40,603 nt of DNA from Arenicella sp. (GCA_023301745.1 JALZVW010000089.1:1-40603); one strand, 5' to 3'; shown: positions 11,571 to 21,359, counted from the first letter of the stretch. The notes: generated by a model not told the origin, from the sequence alone. Program-made: numbers and translations.

Positions 11571-11692
11571 GATGCATCAAAACTTACGACGCATGTGATC
11601 CTCTATATTAAAAGATATAGAGATGAAGCTTGCAGCAAAACTGAATTAATAGATAACCGGAAAGCATGTGACTTTCCACCTGAGAGATCGAC

Positions 11693-13777
11693 ATGGCTGA
11701 CCTATCGAAATACCGAAATATTGGCATCTTCGCGCACGTAGACGCGGGGAAGACCACCACCACCGAACGAATTTTGAGCCTTACCGGCAAAATTCATAAA
11801 ATTGGTGAAGTGCACGATGGTGAAGCCACTACTGACTTCATGGAACAAGAGCAAGAACGTGGTATTACCATTCAATCAGCGGCAACTAGCTGTGAATGGG
11901 ACGGTCATCGCATGAACATCATCGATACGCCTGGGCACGTAGATTTCACTGTAGAAGTTTATCGCTCATTGAAAGTACTTGATGGCGGCATCGGCGTATT
12001 CTGTGGTTCTGGTGGTGTTGAACCACAATCTGAAACTAACTGGCGCTATGCAAATGAATCAGAAGTAGCTCGCGTAATATTCATTAACAAACTTGATCGT
12101 ATGGGTGCTGATTTTTATCGCGTTGTAGATCAAGTCGAAAATGTACTCGCGGCTAACGCATTGGTTATGGTCCTTCCGATCGGCATCGAAGACGACTTCG
12201 TTGGTGTGGTAGATTTGCTAGAGCGTAAGTCTTACATTTGGGACGAATCAGGTGACCCGCTTAACTTTACAGTGGGCGAAGTGCCTGCTGATATGGTCGA
12301 TAAGGTTGAAGAATATCGTGAATTGCTGATCGAGAAAGCCGTTGAGGTTGATGACGACATCATGGAAGCTTGGTTAGAAGGCAATATGCCTACGATGGAG
12401 CAAATTCAAGCCTGTATCCGTAAAGGCACTAATGAGCTTGCGTTCTTCCCAACTTACTGTGGCTCAGCGTTTAAAAACAAAGGCGTGCAAAATGTATTGG
12501 ATGCGGTTGTATCTTACCTGCCAAGCCCAACTGAAGTACCTGCTCAACCTATTGTTGATGAAGAAGGTAACGAAACAGGTCGTTTGGCGACTGTTTCTGA
12601 AGCCGAAACTTTCAAAGCTTTAGCGTTCAAAATTATGGATGACCGCTTTGGTGCGTTGACATTCGTACGTATTTACTCAGGTAAATTGAATCGTGGTGAT
12701 ACCATTTTGAATTCGTTTACAGGTAAAACTGAGCGTGTTGGCCGCATGGTAGAAATGCACGCCGATGATCGTATCGAGTTAGAAACGGCCGGTGCTGGCG
12801 ATATTATCGCAATTGTCGGCATGAAGAACGTTCAAACTGGCCACACCTTGTGCGACCCGAAAGACGTAATCACGCTTGAGCCAATGGTGTTCCCTGAACC
12901 AGTTATCTCAATGGCTATTTTCCCTAAGGATAAAGCCGCTACTGAGAAAATGGGTCTCGCACTTGGTAAAATGGTGGCTGAAGATCCTTCCTTCATCGTT
13001 GAAACTGACCAAGAGTCAGGCGAGACTATTTTGAAAGGCATGGGTGAGCTTCATTTAGACATTAAAGTAGATATCTTGAAGCGTACCCACGGTGTTGAAT
13101 GTACCGTAGGTGCCCCACAGGTTGCCTACCGTGAGTCGGTTACACAACGTATCGAAGACAGCTACACACATAAGAAGCAATCGGGTGGTTCTGGTCAATA
13201 CGGTAAAATCGATTACATCATCGAGCCAAATGAGCCAGGCGAAGGTTTCGCATTTGAGTCTAAGGTTACCGGTGGTAATGTGCCTCGTGAATTCTGGCCA
13301 GCGATTGAAAAAGGTTTTGCAAATTCAATGCACAAGGGCGTTTTAGCGGGCTTCCCGACTGAAGACGTAAAAGTAACCTTGCTAGATGGTGGCTTTCACG
13401 CAGTGGATTCATCAGCGGTAGCGTTTGAAATTGCCGCAAAAGGTGCCTATCGTCAATCATTGCCAAAAGCGGGTGCACAAATCATTGAACCAATCATGGG
13501 CGTTGACGTATTCTCTCCAGAAGACAATGTTGGTGACGTGATCGGCGATTTGAATCGTCGCCGTGGCATGATGAAGTCACAAGATCTAACGCCAACGGGC
13601 GTTCGCATCAAAGCTGACGTACCGCTATCTGAAATGTTTGGCTACATCGGTGATTTGCGTACAATGACATCAGGTCGTGGTCAGTTCTCGATGGAGTTCT
13701 CACACTACTTGCCTTGCCCGCGTAATGTTGCTGAAGAAGTAATTGCCGATCAAAAAGCAAAAGACGCTGCGAAATAA
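11693..13777 (+). CDS. Elongation factor G, EF-G2/FusB-type paralog
   Basis: 694 aa; [38 protein letters not shown]; resembles the second gammaproteobacterial EF-G ([29 protein letters not shown]); no str-operon neighbours. Confidence 0.93.
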   Translation: MADLSKYRNIGIFAHVDAGKTTTTERILSLTGKIHKIGEVHDGEATTDFMEQEQERGITIQSAATSCEWDGHRMNIIDTPGHVDFTVEVYRSLKVLDGGIGVFCGSGGVEPQSETNWRYANESEVARVIFINKLDRMGADFYRVVDQVENVLAANALVMVLPIGIEDDFVGVVDLLERKSYIWDESGDPLNFTVGEVPADMVDKVEEYRELLIEKAVEVDDDIMEAWLEGNMPTMEQIQACIRKGTNELAFFPTYCGSAFKNKGVQNVLDAVVSYLPSPTEVPAQPIVDEEGNETGRLATVSEAETFKALAFKIMDDRFGALTFVRIYSGKLNRGDTILNSFTGKTERVGRMVEMHADDRIELETAGAGDIIAIVGMKNVQTGHTLCDPKDVITLEPMVFPEPVISMAIFPKDKAATEKMGLALGKMVAEDPSFIVETDQESGETILKGMGELHLDIKVDILKRTHGVECTVGAPQVAYRESVTQRIEDSYTHKKQSGGSGQYGKIDYIIEPNEPGEGFAFESKVTGGNVPREFWPAIEKGFANSMHKGVLAGFPTEDVKVTLLDGGFHAVDSSAVAFEIAAKGAYRQSLPKAGAQIIEPIMGVDVFSPEDNVGDVIGDLNRRRGMMKSQDLTPTGVRIKADVPLSEMFGYIGDLRTMTSGRGQFSMEFSHYLPCPRNVAEEVIADQKAKDAAK

Positions 13778-13800
13778 CGTACAGGATGTACTAACACCGT

Positions 13801-13853
13801 GAAGGGGTCTAGGTTGTTCCTACAACTCTAGACACTTCCACCATCCTTGGTGG
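13801..13853. repeat. Two adjacent hairpins with identical TCCT loops
   Basis: GAAG-GTCTAG-GTTGT(TCCT)ACAAC-CTAGAC-CTTC, then CCACCA(TCCT)TGGTGG. Confidence 0.75.
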
Positions 13854-13917
13854 TCGCAAGCCCGAGAGTGGTGACTCTGCGTCTCGAGATATTGTTTGGT
13901 GCTAAACTGAACGTGTC

Positions 13918-13953
13918 AAAAAGGCCTCATTGCGTAAGCATGAGGCCTTTTTT
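13918..13953 (+). terminator. Rho-independent terminator downstream of EF-G2
   Basis: aaaaaggcctcattgcgtaagcatgaggcctttttt. Confidence 0.88.
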
Positions 13954-13982
13954 ATACTCAAAATTTAGTTTATCTTTACTCT

Positions 13983-14318
13983 ATGATTATACGATTTATA
14001 AAACTGACACTACTGCTTGCCGCGAGCGCGTTGATTGTTGCCTGTAATGACTCCTCTCAAGAAGTTAAAGAGCCCGAACCCGTCGATATTCAAGGTACCG
14101 AGAATATCAACGATAAACTGCTAGATTCGATGAGCAAGATTAACGCTAAGCAGCTTAACCAAGTTGAAGAAGTCAGTAAAGAAACACTCGAAAAACTTTC
14201 TGAAGCCGATCGTCAGGCGTTGATAGACCTAACAATTGATGAGTCGGCTGAGGCGGTATCTGACGATGCCGATAAGGTGGTCGAGCGGCTAGAAGATGTT
14301 AACGGTATTGCCGATTAA
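13983..14318 (+). CDS. Small putative lipoprotein, 111 aa
   Basis: Signal peptide with lipobox-like LIVAC (MIIRFIKLTLLLAASALIVACNDSS), then an acidic helical region. Confidence 0.7.
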   Translation: MIIRFIKLTLLLAASALIVACNDSSQEVKEPEPVDIQGTENINDKLLDSMSKINAKQLNQVEEVSKETLEKLSEADRQALIDLTIDESAEAVSDDADKVVERLEDVNGIAD

Positions 14319-14373
14319 TTATCAGCTCAGGGCCCATCATCTATTCGGGCGTCACAAGAAAAATGATGTTTTT

Positions 14374-14402
14374 TTGTTTATCTAAAGTTATGTTAATATA
14401 AG
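14374..14402 (+). promoter_or_regulatory. Candidate sigma-70 promoter for the small ORF/C25 protease
   Basis: TTGTTT-N17-TATAAG upstream of ATG 14432. Confidence 0.45.
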
Positions 14403-14431
14403 CACTACGTTACCTGTGGGGGGATAACAAA

Positions 14432-14554
14432 ATGGAAGTAATAGCAACGCGTCTGTTCGACAAAAAAACAATATCTGAAGTCTGCTTTAGTGATTACTTG
14501 CTTAGCATCTCTAGCTCTAGAGGCGTTGCTTTTAGCGAGGTGATTGATGTCTAA
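14432..14554 (+). CDS. Candidate 40-aa small ORF overlapping the C25 protease start
   Basis: ATG preceded by purine-rich GGGGGGAT; MEVIATRLFDKKTISEVCFSDYLLSISSSRGVAFSEVIDV*; stop TAA 14552-14554 lies inside the next gene's start region (ATG 14547). Confidence 0.5.
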   Translation: MEVIATRLFDKKTISEVCFSDYLLSISSSRGVAFSEVIDV

Positions 14555-17500
14555 GCTATCTACTAAATTTCATGGAGGTCGCCAAGCAGCTAGGGCCATA
14601 ATTGTTTTTATCGGCGCCTTTTTATCAAGTTTCTCTGCTATGGCGCTGGTTTGCTCTACTGACGCTGATATGCCGATCCCTCTTGGCACAAGTACTAATG
14701 TAGATAGCCCAGGCGCACCAGCGATTACTAACATTGTAGTCGGCCCAGAGTTTGACGGCAATGTGGATGATCTGGATTTTCAATTGGCTATCGACCATAC
14801 ATATACGGGTGACTTATTTGTTACGTTAACCAGCCCGGCAGGCACAACCGTTACCTTACTCGATAGACCGGGTCGGCCAGCAAGCTTTTTCGGTTGTGCG
14901 AACGACGATGTTAGCGTCACGCTAGATGATGCCGCGGCCACCGCCGCTGAAGACCAGTGTTCGGCAGCGGCTCCGTCAATTGCCGGCACCAGGACCCCAA
15001 GCGAACCACTTTCGGCATTTAACGGCGAACCTTTTACAGGCACTTGGGTGTTAACGGCGGTCGATCATTTTAACGCAGACACAGGGACGATTCTTTCGAG
15101 TAGTAATTGCCTTGATGCTAATACAACGCCTGTAACGATCAGTTCATTTGAAACGCGCCGCCGGGGTAAGTCGCTAGTGGCTAAGTGGCAAACCTCAAGC
15201 GAGGCGTTTAACATAGGCTTCCATTTATGGGGAAAGGTCGCTGGTGATTGGCAGCAATTGAATCAACGTTTAATTAATAGCCATTCTATTGATTCGGTCG
15301 AGCCTCAGAATTACCGCTCGCGCATCAATATTCTAGAATTAGATGACGAGGTCACTGAGGTGGGCATCTCTTCAGTATCGACATCCGGTGAAGAAGAGTT
15401 TTACGGCCCGTTTGCGATTGGTGAGCGCTATGGTGAAGAGTCTGTGCCGCAGTATATCGACTGGCAGCAATACAGAGCGTCACACAATCAATCAATGCAG
15501 GATGCGGGTTACGTATTACGGCGCGGTCGATGGGTTAAGGCGAATCAACGAATTATTGATCGTGATAACCGTCAAAAAGCACGATACCAGGATGCTCTGC
15601 TAGAAATTGGAGAGTCTGGTATCTATCGTGTTAGCTATGAAACTTTATTATCTCAGGGCATTGACTATTTAGGCATGCCGAATCATAAGCTAGCGCTGAC
15701 TCTCAATAATCAGGCCGTGCCACGTATTGTGACGCCCGCAACTTCCACTCGCAATCGTTTTGGCCCAGGTGCTGAAATAATTTTTTTCGCCAGAGAGTTA
15801 AGTGAAAACGAGATACGTTATATTGACACGTCATTTTATCGTCTGTCGCTCGATGCTGAGTTAGTGCTAGAGGCGCCAAACCTGAATTCTCAAAAATTTA
15901 ACCGCAAGGCATTACGACGTAGCAATGACGTTGATTTTTCTAACGCCTTGCGAGCGACTACCCACCGTCAATCAATTGAGTTTGGTGAAAACAAGCAATA
16001 CACTTTTGCGTTGCAAGGTGACGGTTGGTTTGACTCATCGATTCGAGCGATACACCAGCCAGGCAATAAGAGTATTACCGTCAGTGTGCCGACTAGCGCC
16101 GATTTAAGCCAAGCCGCCCATCTATCTTTGGACTTTGTTGGTGTTGTTAATCGCGCTCGTATTGACGCCGATGGTGACGGTGATCTAGAACCAAATCATC
16201 ATTACAAAGTCTACTTAAATAGAACTGAACACGCCGATCCTGTATTTGAAGGCTTCTCTAACGGCATAGAGTTGATAGAACTCGAAATTGCCACATTAGG
16301 GCAATTGCGTCACGGTGATAACACTCTTGAACTTGAGCTTATCCCCGACAATGGCTACAACGTTGATATAGCCTACTTTATTGAAGGTAGCGTTGATTAT
16401 GTAACGGTTAATATGATTGATGGGCCCGCTTACTCGTTTAGCGTACTCGGGTCGGACCCTGTGATTGAAGTTGTCGCTGGGCAAAGCGCACTCGTCGCCG
16501 CTTATAGCTCTGATGACAGCGGTAACTTCGCTGAAACTAGCATCCGCCAAGATGGCGATAAGCTACTGGTGTTGTCGCCCCAAAACTCTTCGCTTCGAAC
16601 ACCGGCAAAACTGTGGTTTATTGCTCCTGACGGTTACTTAGAACCTCGTTCGATTGAATCCGCTAGTCAGGCAGACCCTGCGGACTTAGATTTAATAGAT
16701 ATTGATTATGTGGTTATTGCTGATGCATCACTGATTGGCGATGACTTGCGGCGCTTTGTTGACGCCCAAGAAGAACTCGGTCGCCGAACAAAAGTAGTGG
16801 CTACACAAAATATTTATAATCGATATTCTAATGGGGCCGCGTTACCACAATCTATCGCTTCGTATTTAGCTCAACAGGCTGCCAGTTCGAATTACCAATA
16901 TGTACTGCTTGTTGGCGGTCATACTTATGACTACCTAAGCAATACAGCCACTGATAATGAGCCATTAATTAATCTGCTGCCGAGCTTTTATCGCTCAAGT
17001 GCCGATTTGTCCGGTATATTGCAGCAGATTCCAACTGCCGTCCCGTTTGTTGATTTTGATGGTGATGGCCGACCAGATAAAGCGATTGGTCGCTGGCCCG
17101 TTCGTGATTTGACCCAGCTTAAGAATGTCGTTGATAAGACTCTAGTTTGGCACGCGCAAGGCAGCCATAAAGATCAAAAAACAGCGCTGTTTATTGCTGG
17201 CGCTAAAGAGTCCAAAAGTGATTTTTCGAGTTCGTCTGAACGACTAATTCCATCATTAGGCTTAGATTACAACCCATGGCCAAATCCTCAGCGGGTGTTT
17301 GCTGATGATATTGCCGTGGATGATTCTGTTGCCGCAGATGATAAGTTAGCGGTAACTCGCGACCGAATCGTAGATGCTATTAATCAAGGCCCTGCATTAA
17401 CGGTGTTTTCCGGCCATGCCTCACCATCGGTATGGGGAAGGCAAAGCTATGTAAATGCAGAGGTGGCACAACGCTTCACTAATTCGCAAGCACCGAGCAT

Positions 17501-17861
17501 CGTGATACCGTTGGCGTGCTATACCACCTATTATGAAGGCCTGGTTGTAAAGTCTTTGGCTGAAAGCTTACTGACCGATAGCGCCAGTGGCGCGGTAGCA
17601 CTCAGCGGTGCGGCACTATTGAGCCGCAGCGGCGATAACGAACGCTTTGGCCGTCGTTTGCTCGAAGAGCTAACGGTAACGGGTCTCGACCTAGGTTCTG
17701 CGGTGCTCAAAGTAAAACAAGAGATACACCAATATAGCGAACGACATCAAGGCGTGGTTTACAACTGGACTACACTGGGTGACCCAACATTGAGTTTTGG
17801 GTTACCAAATGTGAGGCCGGTTATCGATGACGCCGATACCTCTGTGCGCCAGTCGAAATAG
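14547..17861 (+). CDS. Secreted P-domain plus C25 (gingipain-like) cysteine peptidase
   Basis: Signal peptide; N-terminal proprotein-convertase P-like domain (DLDFQLAIDHTYTGDLFVTLTSPAGTTVTLLDRPG...FTGTWVLTAVDHFNADTG); C25 domain with DFDGDGRPDKAIGRWPV, candidate His in FSGHASPSVWG (17415-17417) and Cys in IPLACYTTYYE (17517-17519). Confidence 0.85.
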   Translation: MSKLSTKFHGGRQAARAIIVFIGAFLSSFSAMALVCSTDADMPIPLGTSTNVDSPGAPAITNIVVGPEFDGNVDDLDFQLAIDHTYTGDLFVTLTSPAGTTVTLLDRPGRPASFFGCANDDVSVTLDDAAATAAEDQCSAAAPSIAGTRTPSEPLSAFNGEPFTGTWVLTAVDHFNADTGTILSSSNCLDANTTPVTISSFETRRRGKSLVAKWQTSSEAFNIGFHLWGKVAGDWQQLNQRLINSHSIDSVEPQNYRSRINILELDDEVTEVGISSVSTSGEEEFYGPFAIGERYGEESVPQYIDWQQYRASHNQSMQDAGYVLRRGRWVKANQRIIDRDNRQKARYQDALLEIGESGIYRVSYETLLSQGIDYLGMPNHKLALTLNNQAVPRIVTPATSTRNRFGPGAEIIFFARELSENEIRYIDTSFYRLSLDAELVLEAPNLNSQKFNRKALRRSNDVDFSNALRATTHRQSIEFGENKQYTFALQGDGWFDSSIRAIHQPGNKSITVSVPTSADLSQAAHLSLDFVGVVNRARIDADGDGDLEPNHHYKVYLNRTEHADPVFEGFSNGIELIELEIATLGQLRHGDNTLELELIPDNGYNVDIAYFIEGSVDYVTVNMIDGPAYSFSVLGSDPVIEVVAGQSALVAAYSSDDSGNFAETSIRQDGDKLLVLSPQNSSLRTPAKLWFIAPDGYLEPRSIESASQADPADLDLIDIDYVVIADASLIGDDLRRFVDAQEELGRRTKVVATQNIYNRYSNGAALPQSIASYLAQQAASSNYQYVLLVGGHTYDYLSNTATDNEPLINLLPSFYRSSADLSGILQQIPTAVPFVDFDGDGRPDKAIGRWPVRDLTQLKNVVDKTLVWHAQGSHKDQKTALFIAGAKESKSDFSSSSERLIPSLGLDYNPWPNPQRVFADDIAVDDSVAADDKLAVTRDRIVDAINQGPALTVFSGHASPSVWGRQSYVNAEVAQRFTNSQAPSIVIPLACYTTYYEGLVVKSLAESLLTDSASGAVALSGAALLSRSGDNERFGRRLLEELTVTGLDLGSAVLKVKQEIHQYSERHQGVVYNWTTLGDPTLSFGLPNVRPVIDDADTSVRQSK

Positions 17862-18060
17862 CTTGGATATTAACGATTACAGCACCGATTAGATTCCGTT
17901 GGTGGTTGTTTCAAGCTTTTGTTTATTGATTGAATAAACGGCGGCGAGTGCTGAACGAGTAATGGCTCTTCTCCTGAAGGCGATTTTTTATTCTCAAATT
18001 AATTTACCTTCAAGTATAAATACAGTGTCGGCTTCAGCGGCTGGGCCTCAGTAATTATTT

Positions 18061-18081
18061 ACTCGATACTCGATACTCGAT
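18061..18081. repeat. 7-bp tandem repeat, 3 copies
   Basis: (actcgat)x3. Confidence 0.9.
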
Positions 18082-18158
18082 AATAGGTATTGTGCGCGCC
18101 AACGAGTTAGAATGCTATTTGGGCTCTAACTCCTTATTACCTTGTTAGCACGGGAAGT

Positions 18159-19061
18159 CTATTTAAATTTAAGAGTCCAGACGCCGAACATTGTAACGGC
18201 AATTCCTACCATGTGATAAATGGTGAATGACTCTGAAAGTACTAGTACTGCAAAAACACTGGTGAACCCAGGGCCGACCATGGCCATAATACCGGTTTTA
18301 TTTGCACCAATTCTCGCCACCGCAGAGGTGGTGAAAAAAGTCGGTATTACAGTGCAAAATATCGCAATGATTAAAATCCAAAAAAGCCCTACGGCATTAA
18401 CTTCTGGAGCCACCACCGAGCGGGTTAGCGCATAGTGGATAAAGATACCAACACTGGCCGACAATAGAGCGATACAAGTAAAAACACGGCTACCTAATTG
18501 GTTAATTAGCGATTTACTGAAAATGAGGTAAATCGAAAATGATAGCGCACTAGCCAGTATAAATAGAACGCCTAGGCCGATATCCGGCCCAAATTCTTGT
18601 AGGTCATGGCCAAATATAATGGCCACTCCCAGATAGGTGATTGCTAGAGACGCAATCACTTTCAAGCTTATTTTTTGTTTAAATATCAATGCGCCAAGCA
18701 GGACCACCATGGTTGGGTAAACGTATAACACCATACGGCCCAGCTGGGCGGTTACATATTGCAACCCCATTAGGTCTAAGAAACTCGCCGAGTAATACCC
18801 TAGTAGGCCGACAAACCCGGTGTTTAGAATTGCTTTTTTATTCAGGCGCGACCGCTTTTTCGGGTCGCGTAGCAACACCAGTAGCATGATTGCGTAGATC
18901 GGCGCTGAAAACAGCATTCTGAACGCGATTAAGGTTGTTGGGTCAACACCTTGGGCATATACCAGTTTTACAAAAATCGGCCGAATGGCAAACAAGGCCG
19001 CGCTTGCAATGGCGAATATAAAACCAGCACTAGTTGCCGACAAGTGACTAGTTTTACTCAT
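18159..19061 (-). CDS. EamA/DMT family transporter
   Basis: 300 aa, about 10 hydrophobic segments, EamA repeats. Confidence 0.88.
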   Translation of the reverse strand: MSKTSHLSATSAGFIFAIASAALFAIRPIFVKLVYAQGVDPTTLIAFRMLFSAPIYAIMLLVLLRDPKKRSRLNKKAILNTGFVGLLGYYSASFLDLMGLQYVTAQLGRMVLYVYPTMVVLLGALIFKQKISLKVIASLAITYLGVAIIFGHDLQEFGPDIGLGVLFILASALSFSIYLIFSKSLINQLGSRVFTCIALLSASVGIFIHYALTRSVVAPEVNAVGLFWILIIAIFCTVIPTFFTTSAVARIGANKTGIMAMVGPGFTSVFAVLVLSESFTIYHMVGIAVTMFGVWTLKFK

Positions 19062-19296
19062 TTGGGTAATTTTCTTTTTCAGATCATGTGAGAGAAGCGA
19101 AGGATCAGTATCATGCAGTAAGCATGTTTTTATTCCAAGTATTGAATTTGATAGATTCAGCTTCGTTTTTATCTTTAGATCTACCGAAATAGGTCAAAAA
19201 AGAGTATTATTGCGACACTTTTTTGCCGCTACGTAAATCACTCCTGCGTAAACGCTAAGACAACCATCGTATTAATCCGAATAAGGTAAAGACATA

Positions 19297-20460
19297 ATGA
19301 ATGTTCATGAGTATCAGGGTAAAGAAATCCTGAGGAAATACGGGGTCACCACACCTCGCGGTATCCCTTGCTTTTCAGTAGATGAAGCAATGGCGGCAGC
19401 CGAAGAATTAGGTGGCAATGTATGGGTTGTTAAGGCTCAAATTCACGCTGGCGGCCGAGGTAAAGGCGGCGGTGTGAAAGTGGCCACTAACAAAGAGCAA
19501 TTGCGTGAATACGCTGATGCCATCCTAGGCATGCAGCTGGTAACGCCGCAAACAGGCCCAGAAGGCAAACTGGTTAACCGTCTTTACATAGAAGAGGGTG
19601 CTGATATTGCTGATGAACTTTACGTTGGTGCATTAGTCGATCGCGAAACTCAAAAAGTTGTTCTAATGTGTAGCTCAGAAGGCGGCATGGACATTGAAGA
19701 AGTCGCTGAAGCGACTCCTGAGAAAATTCTTAAAATCTTTGTTGACCCAACAACCGGTTTAGATCGCGCTGAAGCGAAAGATGTTTGCGCTAAAATTGGT
19801 ATCCCAGATGTTGCGATTGAAGAAGGTGCCGACTTTCTCGAAGGTTTGTATCAAGCATTTGTTGCTTCTGATGCATCATTGGCCGAGATCAATCCATTAG
19901 TAGTGACCGGTGATAACCGTGTTGTTGCCTTGGATGCGAAATTTAATATTGATTCCAATGCACTGTATCGTCAAGAAGAAATCGTGGCATACCGTGATTT
20001 GACGGAAGAAGATGCGAATGAAATCGAAGCTTCAAAATGGGGTTTATCTTATATCTCATTAGACGGCAATATCGGTTGCTTAGTAAACGGCGCCGGCCTT
20101 GCCATGGCAACCATGGATATCATTCAGTTGTACGGCGGCGAACCCGCTAACTTTTTAGACGTCGGTGGTGGCGCTAACAAAGAGCAAGTGACTGAAGCAT
20201 TTAAAATCATGCTTGCCAATCCTAAAGTGGAAGGCATCTTGGTAAATATTTTTGGCGGCATCATGCAATGTGACGTGATCGCTGAAGGTATTGTTGCTGC
20301 GGCAAAAGAAGTCGGCTTGAGTGTGCCATTAGTGGTACGTCTTGAAGGCACAAACGTTAAACAAGGTCGCGCTATTTTGGACCAGTCTGACGTGAAACTA
20401 CAAACGGCTACTACCATGGCCGACGCTGCAGAGAAAATCGCTGCTGCGGTTAAAGCTTAA
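19297..20460 (+). CDS. sucC: Succinyl-CoA synthetase beta subunit
   Basis: [34 protein letters not shown]-grasp; [16 protein letters not shown]. Confidence 0.98.
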   Translation: MNVHEYQGKEILRKYGVTTPRGIPCFSVDEAMAAAEELGGNVWVVKAQIHAGGRGKGGGVKVATNKEQLREYADAILGMQLVTPQTGPEGKLVNRLYIEEGADIADELYVGALVDRETQKVVLMCSSEGGMDIEEVAEATPEKILKIFVDPTTGLDRAEAKDVCAKIGIPDVAIEEGADFLEGLYQAFVASDASLAEINPLVVTGDNRVVALDAKFNIDSNALYRQEEIVAYRDLTEEDANEIEASKWGLSYISLDGNIGCLVNGAGLAMATMDIIQLYGGEPANFLDVGGGANKEQVTEAFKIMLANPKVEGILVNIFGGIMQCDVIAEGIVAAAKEVGLSVPLVVRLEGTNVKQGRAILDQSDVKLQTATTMADAAEKIAAAVKA

Positions 20461-20471
20461 GAGGCCTTATT

Positions 20472-21359
20472 ATGTCGATTCTAATTAATAAAGAGTCTCG
20501 CATTGTGACTCAGGGTATCACTGGTAATACCGGTGAATTCCACACCACTCAATGTTTAGACTACGCCTTCGGCCGTGATTGCTTTGTGGCTGGTGTAACG
20601 CCAGGTAAAGCCGGCCAAACTGTTCAAGGTGTTCCGGTACTAAATACTGTTGCTGAAGCAAAAGAGCAACACGGTGTCAACGCATCGGTCATCTATGTAC
20701 CACCGCGTTTCGCGGCGGCGGCCATTGACGAAGCGGTAGACGCTGAGTTGGATTTGGTGATTTGTATCACTGAAGGCATCCCCGTTGCTGACATGATTAA
20801 AACGCGTGATCGTATGCGTAAGATGGGCAGCAAAACGATTCTTGTTGGCCCTAACTGCCCAGGTGTCATTACGCCTGAAGAAGTTAAGATTGGCATCATG
20901 CCTGGTTACATTCATAAGAAAGGTAGTATTGGTGTGGTTTCACGCTCAGGTACTCTGACCTATGAAGCGGTTCATCAGCTAACTCAGTTGGGTATGGGCC
21001 AGTCTACTTGCGTAGGCATTGGTGGTGACCCGGTTAACGGCATGAAGCACATCGACGTATTGAAGATGTTCAATGACGATCCTGAAACTGAAGCGGTTGT
21101 TATGTGTGGCGAAATTGGCGGCACTGACGAAGAAGAGTGCGCAGCGTGGATCAAAGACAACATGACTAAGCCAGTTGCTGGTTTCATCGCCGGTGTTACG
21201 GCCCCTCCAGGTAAACGTATGGGCCATGCCGGTGCGATTATCTCTGGTGGTCAAGGCACGGCTCAATCTAAGATTGACGCGCTAAGAGATGCTGGTGTTC
21301 ACGTGACGGTTAACCCGTCTGAAATGGGCACAACATTACAAGCGGCTCTTAAGGCTTAG
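20472..21359 (+). CDS. sucD: Succinyl-CoA synthetase alpha subunit
   Basis: [25 protein letters not shown]; phosphohistidine motif [14 protein letters not shown]. Confidence 0.98.
   Translation: MSILINKESRIVTQGITGNTGEFHTTQCLDYAFGRDCFVAGVTPGKAGQTVQGVPVLNTVAEAKEQHGVNASVIYVPPRFAAAAIDEAVDAELDLVICITEGIPVADMIKTRDRMRKMGSKTILVGPNCPGVITPEEVKIGIMPGYIHKKGSIGVVSRSGTLTYEAVHQLTQLGMGQSTCVGIGGDPVNGMKHIDVLKMFNDDPETEAVVMCGEIGGTDEEECAAWIKDNMTKPVAGFIAGVTAPPGKRMGHAGAIISGGQGTAQSKIDALRDAGVHVTVNPSEMGTTLQAALKA

Noticed and set aside
13847-14047. 66-aa plus-strand ORF overlapping the EF-G2 terminator
   Set aside because: Runs through hairpins and the terminator and overlaps the lipoprotein gene in another frame; unlikely coding.
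15343-15603. 86-aa ORF in an alternate frame inside the C25 protease gene
   Set aside because: Overlaps strongly coding frame; no start signals or recognisable similarity.
20640-21266. Several antisense ORFs within sucD
   Set aside because: Typical shadow ORFs opposite a highly conserved gene; no independent signals.
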